This document shows, one piece after another, positions 46,205-59,395 of a stretch of 64,000 bases of DNA (within the stretch, counting starts at the first letter, position 1; every line of letters begins with the position of its first letter). Source of the DNA: Larix kaempferi (lineage: Eukaryota; Streptophyta; Pinopsida; Pinales; Pinaceae); assembly GCA_027924585.1 (NCBI GenBank), contig BSBM01000592.1:5004001-5068000 (forward strand), read 5' to 3'. The position numbers were made by a program, and so were the translations under genes. The notes below the pieces were generated by a model that worked only from the letters and a program-made list of their open reading frames with translations, was not told where the DNA came from and ran no database searches.

Positions 46205-47000
46205 ACTATGGCATCAATTTCTATACGACCGGAAGATTGTCTTAAGGGAACCTCAAACTTCAACACTTGGAAGGCTAGGATTCTCAACATCCTAGAGGAA
46301 CATGACTTGGATGGCTATGTATCCGTTGTGGTGGTGGATCCTACATCTAATGCAGGGCGCATCAGTTTCAATAAGAATCAAGCTAAATCCAAACGGATCA
46401 TCTATGATTCGGTAAAAGATAACTTGATGCCCGTGATCACACCGCTGAAGACCGCAAAAGAATGTTATGATACATTGATGAATCTATGTGAGAAGAAGGC
46501 CCCAACTCAAAATAGGGCATTGAAGAACAAGTTTTGAAACCTCAAGATGGAGAAGGATGATACAATGGACTCCTTCTTCACTAAGATCTCTCAGGTAAGA
46601 GATCAAATTGTTAACATTGGATTTGTAGTGGATGAACATGATCTCATCCAAACCGTCATTGATGGTCTCCCATATTCATGGGAGACATTCTTGGATGATA
46701 TCAATGGTCGATAAGTGCAACCTAGGTTCTAAATATTGTGGCATGATTGTATCCAAGAGGAAGGGTGAATCCAGAGCAATACTATGTGCAAGAAAGAAGA
46801 AAATATTTCCCTCACAACAAGAATAAAGAAAGGAAAGAAATCCTTCCTCTAAAATAATTTATTTCATCCAAAGGAGTTCAACAAAGGCTTTGACAAGTCA
46901 AAACCTAGATGCTACAATTGCAACAAGAAAGGAAATTTCTCAAGAGAGTGCACAACAAAGTGGAAAATAAATTTTCATATTTCTACCACCTTAGAAGATT
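46205..47000 (+). pseudogene. Element B copia gag (decayed)
   Basis: The frame from 46205 (MASISIRPEDCLKGTSNFNTW...) is a copia gag of the UBN2 type. It has the NF..W...L N-terminal motif, then AKECYDTLMNLCEKK. It stops at 46535 but continues in frame as NLKMEKDDTMDSFFTKISQVRDQI and HDLIQTVIDGLPYSWE before shifting. The zinc knuckle near 46910 reads CYNCNKKGNFSREC. The histidine of CX2CX4HX4C is replaced by asparagine, so zinc binding is probably lost. Confidence 0.85.
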
Positions 47001-47062
47001 AAACCACTCAAAAGAATGCATCAAATAAGACAAGAAGAGAGTTTTACCTTGTCTCATCCCTT

Positions 47063-47341
47063 TTGGGATCCATCATCACAAGTACAGACACATGGTTGAA
47101 TGAAAATGGCGCATCCAAACATATGACTGGTTACATGATTACCATAACTGACCTAAAGGAGAAAAAGTTCACATGCATGGTAGAGTTGGGTGACAACTCA
47201 ACATATTTGATTCAAGGAATTGGATCCACCTCATTTCAGCTGAGCACCAGTGATATTTTACATGTGGAGGACATTCTATATGTTCCAAGATTAAAGAAGA
47301 ACCTCCTTTCAGTTTTGGTTGTTGAAGAGAAAGTATTTTGA
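47063..47341 (+). pseudogene. Element B copia protease (decayed)
   Basis: Reads TDTWLNENGASKHMTG, then FTCMVELGDNSTYLIQGIGS and ILYVPRLKKNLLSV, the standard copia protease order. The active-site D-S-G is E-N-G, so both the catalytic aspartate and the serine are lost. It leads into the pre-integrase region after a stop at 47339. Confidence 0.85.
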
Positions 47342-47350
47342 GTTATCTTC

Positions 47351-48211
47351 ATGGATAACAAAGCAATTTTATGGTCGAAGAACAAAATCCTAGAATTTGC
47401 TGTTGTGATTGGAGTTCGAGAGGGAGGACTCTACAAGGTACATGGGAAGTACATTCAAGCTATTATTCACCACACTATCAGTTCATGCAAGCTATGGCAC
47501 CAAAGGCTTGAACACCTACGCTACAAAGAGCTACCAGGACTTCAAAAGATGGTAAAAGGTATGCCTAAATTTGATTTTGAGCATGATAGTGTATGCCGGG
47601 GTTGTGCACTTGGGAAGAATATTAAGAAAAAAAATTCCAGCAGTACTACTAGATCTAAAGGGATTTTAGATTTAATACATTCTGATGTATGTGGTCCCAT
47701 GTCATCCCCCTCACTAAGTGGATTCTTATATTATGTACTATTTATAGATGATTTTTCTAGGAAGTCATGGATTTATTTCATGAAGGCCAAAAGTGAAACT
47801 CTTAGCAAATTTAAAGAGTTTAAATCCCTATTTGAAAATCAGAAAGAAAAGCACATCTGTGCATTAAGGTCTGATAATGGAGGTGAATTTGGTTCACATG
47901 CATTTAATGAGCTATGTAGTGATTCAAGAATATGTAGACAGTTAACAGTACCATACATGCCTCAACAAAATTGGGTTTCCGAAAGGAAGAATAGAACCAT
48001 ATTTGAGGCTGCAAAATCCATGATGCATGATCAAGGTATGTCTACATCATTATGGGCAGAAGCCACCAGTACAACTGTGTACATCCAGAATAGAAGCCCA
48101 CATTCCATTCTAGATGAGAAGACACCAAAAGAAGTGTTTATCAGTGAGAATCCATACATCTCACACTTGAGGATCTTCGGGAGCCCAGTATACATTCATG
48201 TATCAAAATAA
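47351..48211 (+). pseudogene. Element B copia integrase (catalytic residues retained, truncated)
   Basis: This 286-codon open frame holds the zinc-binding HHCC (H50, H55, C82, C85) and the catalytic triad D112, D175 and E211, giving the copia D-D-35-E spacing. The region around E211 reads QQNWVSERKNR; the usual glycine after QQN is tryptophan. The C-terminal part has AEA...YIQNRSP and LRIFGSPVY. It stops at 48209; the following GKKCTFVGYNESSK segment is broken. This is the best preserved part of B. Confidence 0.9.
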
Positions 48212-48689
48212 AAGAGAACAAAGATGGCGCCTTCTGGAAAAAAATGCACCTTTGTGGGTTATAACGAGTCATCCAAATAATACCTAATATATGTACCTGG
48301 TGAGAGACACATTGAAGTCAGCTGAGAATATTACCTTCCATGAGGAATCTGCTTTCAAAAGATCGAAAGAGATTCAATGTGATTCAGAGATGGAGTATCC
48401 CGATTTTGATTCTCCCCCTTCAGAGTTTGAGAGGGAGAAACTTGAAGATGCCTCAAATTTTCTAGCTCCTGAAGAACCAGTAGACTGATTGAGAGGTCAC
48501 TTGATGAACCTCCCACTAAAAGAAGATCTGCTTGGTGCCGAGATATATTACAAAATGCAGAGAAACATGGAGCACCAACAGGCTCATCCAAAGAGCGCAA
48601 GCAACCTGACAGATATTCAGGGTATGTGGAACTGATGAGTCACATTAGTCATTCAAAACCATCCTCATATGAATAAGATACAAAGTATC

Positions 48690-50220
48690 AAGTTTGGAAA
48701 GATGCAATGACAGAAGAGTACAACTCTATAATGAAAAATGATATTTGGGATATTCTTCCCAAACCTGATGGGAAGTCCATTGTGACTTCCAAATGGATTT
48801 ACAAGATAAATCTTGATGTGGATGGTAGCATTGAGAAGTATAAATCTAGATTCGTTGACATATGTTTCTCTCAGAAATAAGGCATTGATTATGATGATAT
48901 ATTTTACCCTGTGGCAAGGTACACCACAATCCGAGCAATGATTGCAGTTGCATTTTTTCTAGTATAGAAGCTTCACCAATGGATGTGAAGACAACCTTCC
49001 TCAATGGTGAGGTTGAGGAAGAGGTTTATATTCAAAAACCTTCCTCAATGGTGAGGTTGAGGAAGAGGTTTATATTCAACAACCTAAAGTATTTTTTGTG
49101 CATGGGAAGGAGCCCCATGTTTTCAATCTAAAGAAAGCTCTATGTGGGATTAAGAAATCCCATAGGGCTTGGTACTCCATAATTGATAGCTACCTTCAAA
49201 AACTGGGTTTCTGTAAGAGTGAAGCTGATCCAAATTTGTTATTGAAAGTAGTGAAGAACCAACCACTAATATCGGTTATGTATATTGATGATTTGTTTCT
49301 CACTGGAGAGGAACATTTGATTTCTTGGTGCAAGAGGGACCTCACCTCAGAGTTTGAGATGAAAGACTTAGGTCTGATGCACTACTTTCTTGGCCTTGAG
49401 ATCTGATAAAGAAAAGATGAATTTTTTCTATCTCAAGAGAAGTACACTATGGATATATTGCACAAGTTTGGCATGATATATTTCAAATTTATGACTACAC
49501 TGATGGTTTCCAATTTGAGGATATTTCATGAGTCAGGTTCTAGATCAGATCTAGTAGATCCCACTTGGTATAGACATCTTATAGGCTCGCTATTGTACTT
49601 GATACATTCGAGGCCTAATGTATGTTATGTTGTGAGTATTCTGAGTCAATTTATGTCTAATCCGAGACACATACAATGGATAGATACTAAGAATGTGCTT
49701 AGGTACCTTTGAGGTACAATTTCATATGGACTCAGATATGCCTGTAGTGGAGGAGTCATGTTACTTGGTTATACAGACTCGGATTGGGGATGAAGCATTG
49801 TGGATCGTAAGAGTACATATCGCTATTGTTATAGCCTAGGATCAGCTATGATATCTTGGTCCAGCAGGAAGAAGGGATATGTATCCCAGAGCACAACAAA
49901 ATCATAATACATAGCTGCTAGTGTTTCCTATCGAGAAGTAGTGTGGCTCAAAAAACTACTTGCGGGTTTGTTCGGTGAAAATATTGAACCTACAGTTAGT
50001 AGGTGTGATAATCAGAGTTGCATCAATCTTTCCAAAAACCCTGTTTTTCATGATAAGTTGAAGCACATTGAAATGAAGTATCACTTCATCCAAGACATGG
50101 TCCAAAAAGGTACAGTGAAACTTCAGTACATTGCTACCAATGAGCAAATAGAAAATGTGTTAACAAAGCCTCTATCAGTAATGAAGTTCAGGTACTTCCG
50201 AGACAAGCTTGGTATGGCAA
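48690..50220 (+). pseudogene. Element B copia RT/RNase H (decayed)
   Basis: RT opens NDIWDILPKPDGK and TSKWIYKINLDVDGSIEKYKSRF. A stop and a frameshift follow, then MDVKTTFLNGEVEEEVYIQ. A 44-bp tandem duplication (48993-49080) shifts the frame. RT then continues LKKALCGIKKS, the catalytic YIDD, and LTSEFEMKDLGLMHYFLGLEI. After a stop come TTLMVSNLR and LIGSLLYLIHSRPNVCY. RNase H (49700-50220) has SDWG, STTKS, RCDNQSCINL and IENVLTKPLS. Several stops are present. Confidence 0.9.
48993..49080 (+). repeat. 44-bp tandem duplication in B's RT
   Basis: The segment starting AACCTTCCTCAATGG at 48993 recurs from 49037. Because 44 is not a multiple of 3, reading changes from the frame of ATG 48979 to the frame of 49098. 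Confidence 0.95.
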
Positions 50221-50246
50221 AGAATGCCTCCCTCATTGAGAGGAAG

Positions 50247-51588
50247 TGTTGTATGTCAAATCATGATTCTCATGTTAACCTTACGTATAAAGGTATCCAT
50301 GGGATGGACCCCTCGTATAGAGGTGGACCTTCCATATAAAGGTCATGCTTTACTTGTTAAAAGCATTTAATGTTGTTTGATATATTATTAACTATCATCA
50401 CCAGTTGCTATTAAGTCTCCTTCAGAGATTGATCACCTCTTTAGTGAATTACTTTAGCATATGATCATTTGGTCCGAAATAATATAATATGATCACAACA
50501 TCCAATAATTCTTGTTAGTATAATGTAATGTGATGGATAATTAAAGTTATCACATATTGACCATGCAGTAAAACATAAAGCGATAAATATAAATGCATAG
50601 AGAAAAAGAGAATTCGAATTGATCATGATATGACTAAGTGAACTCGAATTGTCTAGCTTCATTTAACGCCACAATGTATGCCTCAATCAACTAAATAACT
50701 CACAGTGGTCACTACAAGTAAATCAATCATCATGATTTCAATTAACTAATTGTTAAATAAGAAGGACTAGTTAACTAAAGTGTTTTCACTTTAGTTAAAC
50801 TAAAAGACGACACTTTGGTAAATCAAGAAGAACTCAATTTGATCACTACAGTGATGTTATCAAGAAATATTCAATTAAAGAGAGTTAACTAAGTGACAAA
50901 AAAGAATATTTAGTTAACTAAGTGTTATTGCATGACGACACTTATGATGACACTTGAGTTGCGACACTTGCATGATGACACTTAAGTTAGCCACCTAACT
51001 AAGTGGGCAAGCTTTCAATTAAGAGGTGAGTTTATCCTAAGAGATAGTCCAGTGAGATAAAGCACTGTATGAGAAGTGGGACACACTTCTTCATGCAAGA
51101 TTGATACATCCAGTCTGAGGGTGAGTTCATCATGAAGTTAGAAGAAGTCGATGCATGAGAAGAATGTATAAATATGTTATACGAGATTAATGAATTCAAT
51201 GTGAAGCGAATTCTGTTCTCCATTGAAGGCAAGGCACTTCTCTTTGTGCATGTTATTCTTCTTACTTGTTATTGATGTGTTGGGAACATTGGAAAACACA
51301 TTCGATTGATCTCTCTCCTCTATTGCTTTCATATGTTCACCAAGAGTGTTTGGTGATATCTTATCTTCCGAAAGCAATCTACTATGTTGGAAAAGAAAGC
51401 ATTCTCTTCTATCCATTATATTATACTGAGAAGAATTGTTGGGGTTTTTATTCTCATTATTTTGAGGATTTTCCCCAGGGTATATCTTGTGTTATGGTTG
51501 TATGAATTTTATGTGATTGAATTCTCTCATTGTTTCAAGTTTATGCATCTCAAAGAATTAAAGATCAAATCTCAACCAAATATTAACA
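50247..51588 (+). repeat. Element B 3' LTR
   Basis: Starts TGTTGTATGTC after purine tract GAGAGGAAG and ends TTAACA. The TATA box is at 51167-51175. Its first 100 bp hold the 15-nt hairpins CCTT/AAGG (50279, 50328), CCTC/GAGG (50311) and ATCC/GGAT (50296). Confidence 0.93.
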
Positions 51589-54500
51589 GTTTTCATGAAC
51601 ATGCCAATAAAATATTGCTTGTCAATATGTTCCTCTTGAAGCCCAAATAGTCCTTAAGCTTGAATTCTTTACCAAATCCTTAGGCCACACTCCTTTGATA
51701 AATTTTCAAATTTTGGTTTCTACCTATCCAAGACTTGGATTGAGAGCCATTGTACTAAGTTTTTAAAGTAGAGGGAAGAGGTATTCTATTATTCTTCCAC
51801 TCCACGCACCTCCACCTTTTTCCTAATTCATCCCTTTATTTCTAGCTTACTTTCACACTCTCTCTGCCCTCATGCTCTTCAATTTCACCTTTGGGAATGA
51901 GGCAAAGGGCGGATGTTATTTACAAATTCTCTCCTTCACTTACCTCTGTCCTCACTCTATATTCCTATTTATCTATTCCTTTTACTAGTCCCAGTTTTTT
52001 TAAATGTTAGAGGCATAACTTTTTTATTTGAAGGAATTTGATAGATAGTGATTTTTAACACACTTTGAGGAGGAATGCAGCACATGGAATCATAAAAACA
52101 AAATGGTATCCTCAAAACAAGGATCAACTAATTGGTTCCAAATATGTGACAGAATCAATAGAGAGATTGGATATAAGACATTGGCATGTAGGGTACTTCA
52201 ACAAATAATTTGCTACTAGCTTCACGAGTTAGTCATTCCCTAGTTTTGTAAATATACTTTTGTATTGCATCTCTTATTCCCAAATCCATTGATGTAATGA
52301 CCATGAATATTGTAAAGTACCCAACATACTAAAAGAATTTAGTGGCTTTGTCCTTGTTATGATGTGTTTGGAGGCTTCTTATGCAAATTAATCAAAGCAT
52401 TTTCTATCTCTACAACCTTCACCAATGATATTTGTATTTTGTGAGAATGAATATAGGATATCAATTCTTGTTATGATAAAGATGTTGATTAGACCCCCCT
52501 TGATAAAATAAATGTGTGTGTTCTTTCATTCTGAATTGCATCCATGGTTCTTTCATCTCATTTATTTGTCTTGCATTTCTCACACATTCTTGAAATGCCC
52601 CAACATGTTTTTCCCTCTTAATTTCATGGGTGAATGGACTTGTTATCACATCCATAGTAGTTGGGTTGCCATGATGCAGATCATCTTGTCAAAGACATGG
52701 GACAGTCCATCCTTGCATGAGATGAGCATTTCATTTTTTTAACATCAGTGGTGGAGTTATATTTTCGAGCTATTCAAAGCATCCATAGCAGTATTCTAGC
52801 ATACGCTTGTCACTTATGAGCCTTGCATGGCCCATGAGATGTACTAGTTGAGTCATGGTCAGAGATGCAACAGATCCAAGAAACTAATGTATCCCTTTTC
52901 CCTTATGTACACAAAGTTGGTATTCATGGTTATTTTCAGAGACAGGTATATGATTGAGCAGGTATACATTTTTCATTTGGGTGTTATCATTTTTCTCTCT
53001 TATCTATATTAGTAGCTTTGACTGGGAATTTGGTAACTGGTAGTGATGATGTTATATGCTTTTGGTATTTTTTGTGGACTTGTTAACATGAGTGGTTAAG
53101 TGGTCTTGATTGTTGAGACCTAAGTATATGCTCATTGGTATTTCTTACCTTGTACAAACTTGACCATTTCCCTTGCTATCTCTAGTATCATTGCTCACCC
53201 CCTCCATCCATCCATTTATTCTGCCCCTGTGATTTTTTCCTTGGCTTATGACCCAGACTTGTGAGTTTGAGGAGTTTCCCCCCCCCTTTGACCTCTGTGC
53301 GTGATGGACACCATGTTTTGCTTATGTCTCGGCTCTAGAGTGTGTGGCATGGGTTATGGATCTCGTTCATCCCTCTCTGCTTATATGATGCCTTGTGGAC
53401 CGGGTGCATCTATGAAGTATCCCATGTCATTCGGTTGTCTCTTTTAGTCCTCAAAACCAAGTACTCCCCAAAATTCATATGTGGAACAAATGCTATATCA
53501 AAATGACTGCAAAAAGTGTTTCTAAACACTAAAGTAAAATGAATGAAATCAAAGAAAGTCTTTTCTGTAACTAGTCAATGGCCAAGGGATGAGCAACCAT
53601 CCTTCATATGATGTAAGGACATTTTCCCTCACATGGAAATAGGGTGGTAATTCCATCACACCTATGGACGGTGGCAGGCAATGGAGGTCAGACTGAGTCA
53701 TTATCTAAGGCCCGCAAGGCTATTCAGGGCACCTGCCCTTGGAGGCTGGCTAGTGAAGGAAAAATCATGATAAATAAATGATTTATGTGAAATGTTATGA
53801 AAGTCAAATAAATTGAATGAAAAAGGATGTTTGTTAGAATCTACTGGAGGAAACTCAAGCACTCTGCCCATTTGTGAGACACCTCCATCCCATAGTGTTT
53901 TCCATCTTGCACATGTCAGTGTGGATACCTATGTCACTTGTTATACAAGATATCAAATTGTCAAGGTTATATAAGTAAACCTCTTTAAACATAAGCCTTG
54001 TTGTGTCCACCTCACCCAGCTTAGCAAGATGATCAGTTTTGTTAGTGAGCATATTCCTAGGAGTTCATGAAGGACTGTGAAGCTATGCTAGTATAAGTCA
54101 AATTTTTATTATGCTCGACCACCATTATATGTGTTACTCATGTTCTAGTTGGCTATTAATATAGATAAGAGATCATCATTGACCCCTTATGCATGCAGGA
54201 TCAGTTGGTTCTCAGCTTAGTCTTTATTTTGAATAATTTTGACTCGATCAACCTAGTTTGACCATGGTCAACATATGATCCTGGGTGACTTTGGTTTCAA
54301 TGGTTCAATTTTGTGTATTTGGCACCTATGGGAATCCACTACATTGTTCCATAATTCAATTGATCATTATCTGCTATGGTTTGTGGTTATTTTTATTATT
54401 ATCAATTATTTTGGGCCATATTTTATATACTAGACATGGATGAGCTTACAGATTGTTGCACGGGTGGATCCATGGGGTGCTAGTAGTTACCTTTAGTGGA

Positions 54501-56260
54501 TTTGAGGTCTCTAATATCATTTATTTATTCATAATGATGATCCGAGCAAGGGAAAGGCATGATATGTGGATATTTATCACTCAGTGGCATTATTGGCAAA
54601 TTAATTAGATAATAAAGTGACCATAGCCTAGCCAAGAAATCGATTTGTCTAGTGAGGGGAAAAGAAATGACTTGGGATGTTATTTTATGTTGTATTGAGG
54701 CTCTAGGGATCACACTTCATGTTCATATCACTCTTGGGGCCCACATTTATTTTATCCATCACCTAGAGAGGGCGTCTTCTCCATGGGGGCTCACTTGGTG
54801 TTGAGATCTTATTTTTATCATATTGTATTATCTTGTTATTGTATATGTTGATGCCTTAGAGAGACTTAGACCCCTAGGCGACCCCCCGTCTCACATTCTT
54901 ATAATATGTTGTATACCTTAGTGTTACACTTGGGCACATTAAGGAAATCAGCCCCCTATTTTGATAGATCGGCATTGATGTATTGAGACTCTTTCAACCA
55001 TCGATTGAGGGAATTATGTTTTGATCCTAGTTGTCCATCTCTTTGGGGCTAGGGATTTTGTATCTTGAGCTCTTTATTTCACGAGCTCACTCATTGTTAT
55101 GGACTTTTTGGCTCTTGGATATTCAACTATTGAGAGAGATTTTGCATAGATCTTGAGTCTTGTTTGTATGATTGCTCTTGTATTCAATTGTAAATCCATT
55201 ATCTTTTCCATTCGAGTAGTTTTATTGCGGTTTCATACAATATTTGTGGAGGTCACGTTGTTTTTGTAGGATATCAACTTCATGAGGTCGACTTTGTGAT
55301 ATTTCTCCAACTCGTTTCCTCTCGAAAACATGACACAATCGAGGAGGTTTTCAATTGCATCTTTAATCATTGTTGTGCTCTTTGATTTTTCTTGCATGAA
55401 TAGTCTTTTCTTTTTTGTGAATCAAATCTAACACTTAGTTGTTTGGATTTGCAGGAAGGATGTGCACACTAACTCAACTTGGGCAATTCGATTTCACTTG
55501 GAACTTCACCAAACCTGCTCTGAATTGATACAAAGTGGAAAATGTCATCATTTACTTGGCATCTACAAGATTTATGGGTAGTCTCTGCTCTAATATCTCT
55601 TGTTTCATTTTCTATTCCATAAGTCACTCACACAAATAACTAAGTTAAAACCCTCATTTTTCATAAGTTTTGCTTCAGTCGCCTAGCATAAATTTGATTC
55701 AAAACTCAAGTAGGAAATCATATAAAACCTCTAGAGACCAAGTTTTGTTTAATTTTGACTCCATTTTCCCAACCTTACCACTAGTCTCCTTAGGTGGGAT
55801 TCACCCTCCTTGTGTATCTCCACGCTTTTCCATCTTGGTGACTTGGGTGTTGCTTGAATTACTTCTATTTGTCATATATTACATCAAGCATCAATTTAGA
55901 GTGCCAGTAATCCATTAAAATACCAGCTTGTGACCATATCCAATTTCAAGGTAAATCTCTTAAGTGTAGGAAATTGGGCATTTTCATTAGCATTCAATCT
56001 ATTCTGGATCTAGTACTTTGTAATTGTAGCTATTGGGATATTTTTTATTGGTTGATAATCTTTCATCATTAAGCATCACAACCTGTTCATCAAGGCCCTA
56101 CCTCAATAGCTATTTGTCAATCCAGGGTGTTAAGTTAAGATACCATTGCTCTTATTCACTACCAATAATCATTTGTGTGTCTTTTCTTTGTGTTAGCCTC
56201 CCTAGGCTAGATAAGGTATCCCCCTTGGTCTGTTATTTTTTTTTAATATTTAATTGCAAA
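51589..56260. other. Unassigned spacer
   Basis: No RT, gag, integrase or host-gene domain was recognised in any frame. A short exon-like stretch (WSEMQQIQETN...YVHKVGIHGYFQRQ, about 52855-52945) ends at a donor-like AG/GTATAT, which is weak evidence alone. 52.43-52.68 kb faintly matches 26.94-27.24 kb. Confidence 0.45.
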
Positions 56261-56269
56261 ATTACAATA

Positions 56270-57283
56270 GTACTTGAAAACAGTGAATAATCATAAGCAT
56301 AAACATTCATAGTTGACACACAAATTTACTCTGGGGAAACCCTCTATGACATGAGGAGGAAAACCCTAACAAAAATATTCCTTAGTATATTGATAGATAG
56401 CACAGAATGTTTGCTTCACAATGAGCATATTACATCAAGCACCCCTGGTGCAATTACAGAGCAAGAGAGATAGACAAAGACTTGAAATCGGAATAACTTC
56501 TCCACTCAACCAATTCGCTAATCTTGAACACCTACAAAAATTGCCTTTAAGAGAATTCTCTCTAACATTGGTTTCATCAATCCTACATGGAAAAGTGTGC
56601 CATATTTCTAATGCATTGGCTTTAACTTTATCTCCTGACTTCAAGATGAACTCGCCCCTCAATTGGATGCTAGACCACTTTGTTAGGTGGCTAACTTAAG
56701 TGTCGCCATGCAAGTGTCGTAACTCAAGTGTTGCAACTCAATTATCATAACTCAAGTGTCGTCTTTTAGTTTAACTTAAGTGTCGTCATGCATAACACTT
56801 AGTTAACTAAATATTCTTTGTTAACACTTAGTTAACTCTTTTAACTAAAGTCCTTTTTGATAACATCACTGAAGTGAACAATTCGAGTTCTTAATTAATT
56901 GAAGTCTTTCTTGTTAACATCGCTCAAGTTTAACAATTTGAGTTCTCTTTCATTTAACTAAAGTCTTTATCATCATTGAAGTAAGAAAATTGAATTCTCT
57001 CTTATCTTATCACATCTTACCTTTATCTCTTATCTTATATGCATGATCCACATGTGCCAAGTTAATTATTTATCATATCAAATATACTAAGGAGATTTTT
57101 CCAATTATGTGATCATATCATTCTACTCTTGTTCCAAGTGGTCATATGATAAAGTAATTCACTCTAGAGGTGGCCAGTCTCTAGAGGAGACTTAATAACT
57201 TATCCATCTCTAAGACCATGGTTAGTAGTACGTCACACATCACTCATGCTTCAACAAGCAAAGCATTACCTCAACACATGAGG
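56270..57283 (-). repeat. Minus-strand LTR fragment related to B, cut by element D
   Basis: Plus-strand features mirror the B LTR in reverse: CTGGGGAAA.CCTC near 56335, a cluster of AAGTGTCG words (56698-56790), then TTAGTTAACT and TTAACTAAAG words (56800-56970). It ends at hairpin CCTC/GAGG (57269-57283), where D is inserted, and continues at 61862-61936. It is too diverged to call the other end. Confidence 0.55.
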
Positions 57284-58504
57284 TGTTAGAGATAGTGGTA
57301 TCTCGGGATGTCCTCCATGTTCAGATGCCTAGAATGGAGGTACACTTGCAGTATAGGAATCAAGATAGGGTAGAGGGTAATATGCACTCTAACATATGGT
57401 ATGAATCCAACGACAGATGCATGTGGACCTTTCAAGGTGATTTGCCTCATGCATTCAACTTTTTGCATCACAAACCATTTAATTAAAATGCATGCAAAAG
57501 TGATATTTTTGCATGCACGCATATTAGGGTTTTGGTAACCGTAATTGATCAGTGAGATGTTATAAGGAGGGAGCAGGTCACCGAGAGAGGTTACTCAGCA
57601 GTTTCTCTAGAGAGAGAAGAGTCTAAGGGTGAGGGAAACTTGTCCATGCAAAGTGGGAGACTTTTTGAGAGAGGGATGCGCATTAGTAGAGAGGGAGGGT
57701 GAGGGGATATGAGCTAGATCAATCCTCACTTGATCAGAGGCACCTATCTTCCATTTACTATGGGTAGAGAGAGCATCACAGAGGTGACTATTTAGAGTTT
57801 TGATCTTGGGCGACTTTCCTGAGAAAGGGGATGCACTTCCTGAGAGGAGGACGTGGTGGATCTAGATTGAGGCTAGAGCAGATGAGACTTGTATGGTAGG
57901 TATTCTTCAGTGATTGAAGAATATTTGTGATGATCTTAGAGCAGACTGGTTGAGATCATAGCTAGGGTGACTTTTCAATGTCAGTGGGAGGGCGCACTTT
58001 TCCATGCAAAGAGAGGAGCGCATTCTACAGTGAGAGGTTGTAGTCTTTCATCCTTGACAGAGTAGATGAGAGTTGTGGAGTGAGAGAGGTAGTACTACAT
58101 CCTGATACGGACCGAGATGGACTATAAAAAAGATCCAGATCTGAACTGATAGCAGGGATGCATTTCCCAAGAGCAGTAGTTGCAGCTGCTACATATCTAG
58201 TGTTTCATACCCGTCAGTTTCGATTGTATTTTCTGATTTGTTGTATGTAACTATCCTCTTTTATTTTTCTCTAAGCTCGAGAAAGAAGAAAGCCCCCATC
58301 AGAGCTAGTTTTACCCATTAGTGTTTCCAAGGTAAATTTTGTGAGTCAAATTTGTGTGATTGTTCACTATTTCTTCAAGTTGTTAAGAGATTTGTTAGTA
58401 CTTTAAGTTATAAGTCAGTTTTGCTTATTTGGCTTATAGAATCTCAACATCATTGAGATATTAGGGTTTCCAGAGCAAGTGGTGACCTATGGATAGGATT
58501 AACA
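57284..58504 (+). repeat. Element D 5' LTR
   Basis: TGTTAGAG...TTAACA, adjoining the primer site TGGTATCAGAGCC at 58505. Confidence 0.94.
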
Positions 58505-58517
58505 TGGTATCAGAGCC
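58505..58517 (+). other. Element D primer-binding site
   Basis: TGGTATCAGAGCC directly follows the 5' LTR and matches initiator tRNA-Met over 13 bases, the longest match in the window. Confidence 0.9.
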
Positions 58518-58810
58518 CTGGTAAGGGTCAGGGGGAGAATTCACACTCAAATTTGCGAGCAGTATACCATATTTGTGTGGTGACTTAGTTTGGACATATG
58601 ATAAGAGTGATAGAGACCAGATCCACCAGATCTGAAGAGCAGAGCTCAGATATTTAGTTGTAGAGGTCAGATCTATTAGATCTGTGACTTTTGTGGATAG
58701 ATATAAGATAGATCTATCATATCTGTGCAAGGTCAGGCCAGATCTATGACCAAGAGAGGCTGTTGGTTCTTTTGATATTCTTGTTTCAGTTCTTAGGAAG
58801 TTCATACGTT

Positions 58811-59395
58811 ATGGATATCAGTTTGAGAATAGAGGATAGCTTGGATGGGGCTTCAAACTCCAGTGCATGGAAGGAAAGAATTTTGTTGCTTCTGAAAGAG
58901 AGTGAACTATGGGATGTTGTGGAGAGCACATACACAACCCCAATCACAATACCGACAGATGCAACTGCAAAAGTAACTTATGAAAAGAGGAATATAAAAT
59001 CCCATAGGATCCTCCTTGATGCAATCAAGGACCATGGGATCCCATACATCTCAGATAAGGACAATGTATTTGAGATGTGGGATGCCTTGAAAAAATTGTA
59101 CCAGAGTTCCAATACAAACAAAAATATGGTACTCAGAGAGAAATTGAAGAGTATAAAGATGGCCAAGGATGAGAGCATGGCCACATATCTAGCCAAGATT
59201 ACTCAGGTAAGAGATGAGCTGGGGGAAGTGGGTGAGAAGGTTGAGGACAATGAGTTGGTTCGACAAGCCTTGAATGGTGTGACAAATCCATGGGAAATAT
59301 TTGTTGAATCCACTGTTTCCAGAGAGAACCTTCCCAAGTGGGATCATCTGTGGGATGATTTCACACAAGCAGAAACCTGGAGGGGTTACATTTAG
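58811..59395 (+). CDS. Element D copia gag (UBN2 type)
   Basis: An open frame of 194 codons from the methionine at 58811. I prefer it to the upstream ATG at 58763 because MDISLRIEDSLDGASNSSAW is where copia gag normally starts. Family features: the SL.G..N...W opening, DAIKDHGIPYI, MWDALKKLYQSSNTNK, LREKLKSIKM, MATYLAKITQVRDEL, ELVRQALNGVTNPWE and FTQAET. The TAG at 59393 ends it, but the same frame carries the zinc knuckle beyond (see next entry), so the ORF is truncated by point mutation rather than naturally short. It would coat element RNA in a virus-like particle if expressed. Confidence 0.9.
   Translation: MDISLRIEDSLDGASNSSAWKERILLLLKESELWDVVESTYTTPITIPTDATAKVTYEKRNIKSHRILLDAIKDHGIPYISDKDNVFEMWDALKKLYQSSNTNKNMVLREKLKSIKMAKDESMATYLAKITQVRDELGEVGEKVEDNELVRQALNGVTNPWEIFVESTVSRENLPKWDHLWDDFTQAETWRGYI

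Larger units (their letters stand above)
37779..51588 (+). mobile_element. Ty1/copia element B, its 5' LTR split by A2
   Basis: Element B carries all copia domains in order (gag, protease, integrase, RT, RNase H) between long LTRs. The 3' LTR is 50247-51588 (1342 bp). The 5' LTR is in two pieces, 37779-38787 and 45788-46115, totalling 1337 bp once A2 and one copy of its target duplication are removed. The primer site begins at 46116, and a purine tract (GAGAGGAAG) precedes the 3' LTR. Every ORF has stops or frameshifts, so B is dead. I could not find a matching target duplication: 37774-37778 and 51589-51593 differ, and the first two LTR bases at 37779 have changed from TG to AC. Confidence 0.9.

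Noticed and set aside
52855-52960. Possible host exon ending at AG/GTATAT
   Set aside because: The open stretch is short, with no partner exon, acceptor or family resemblance.
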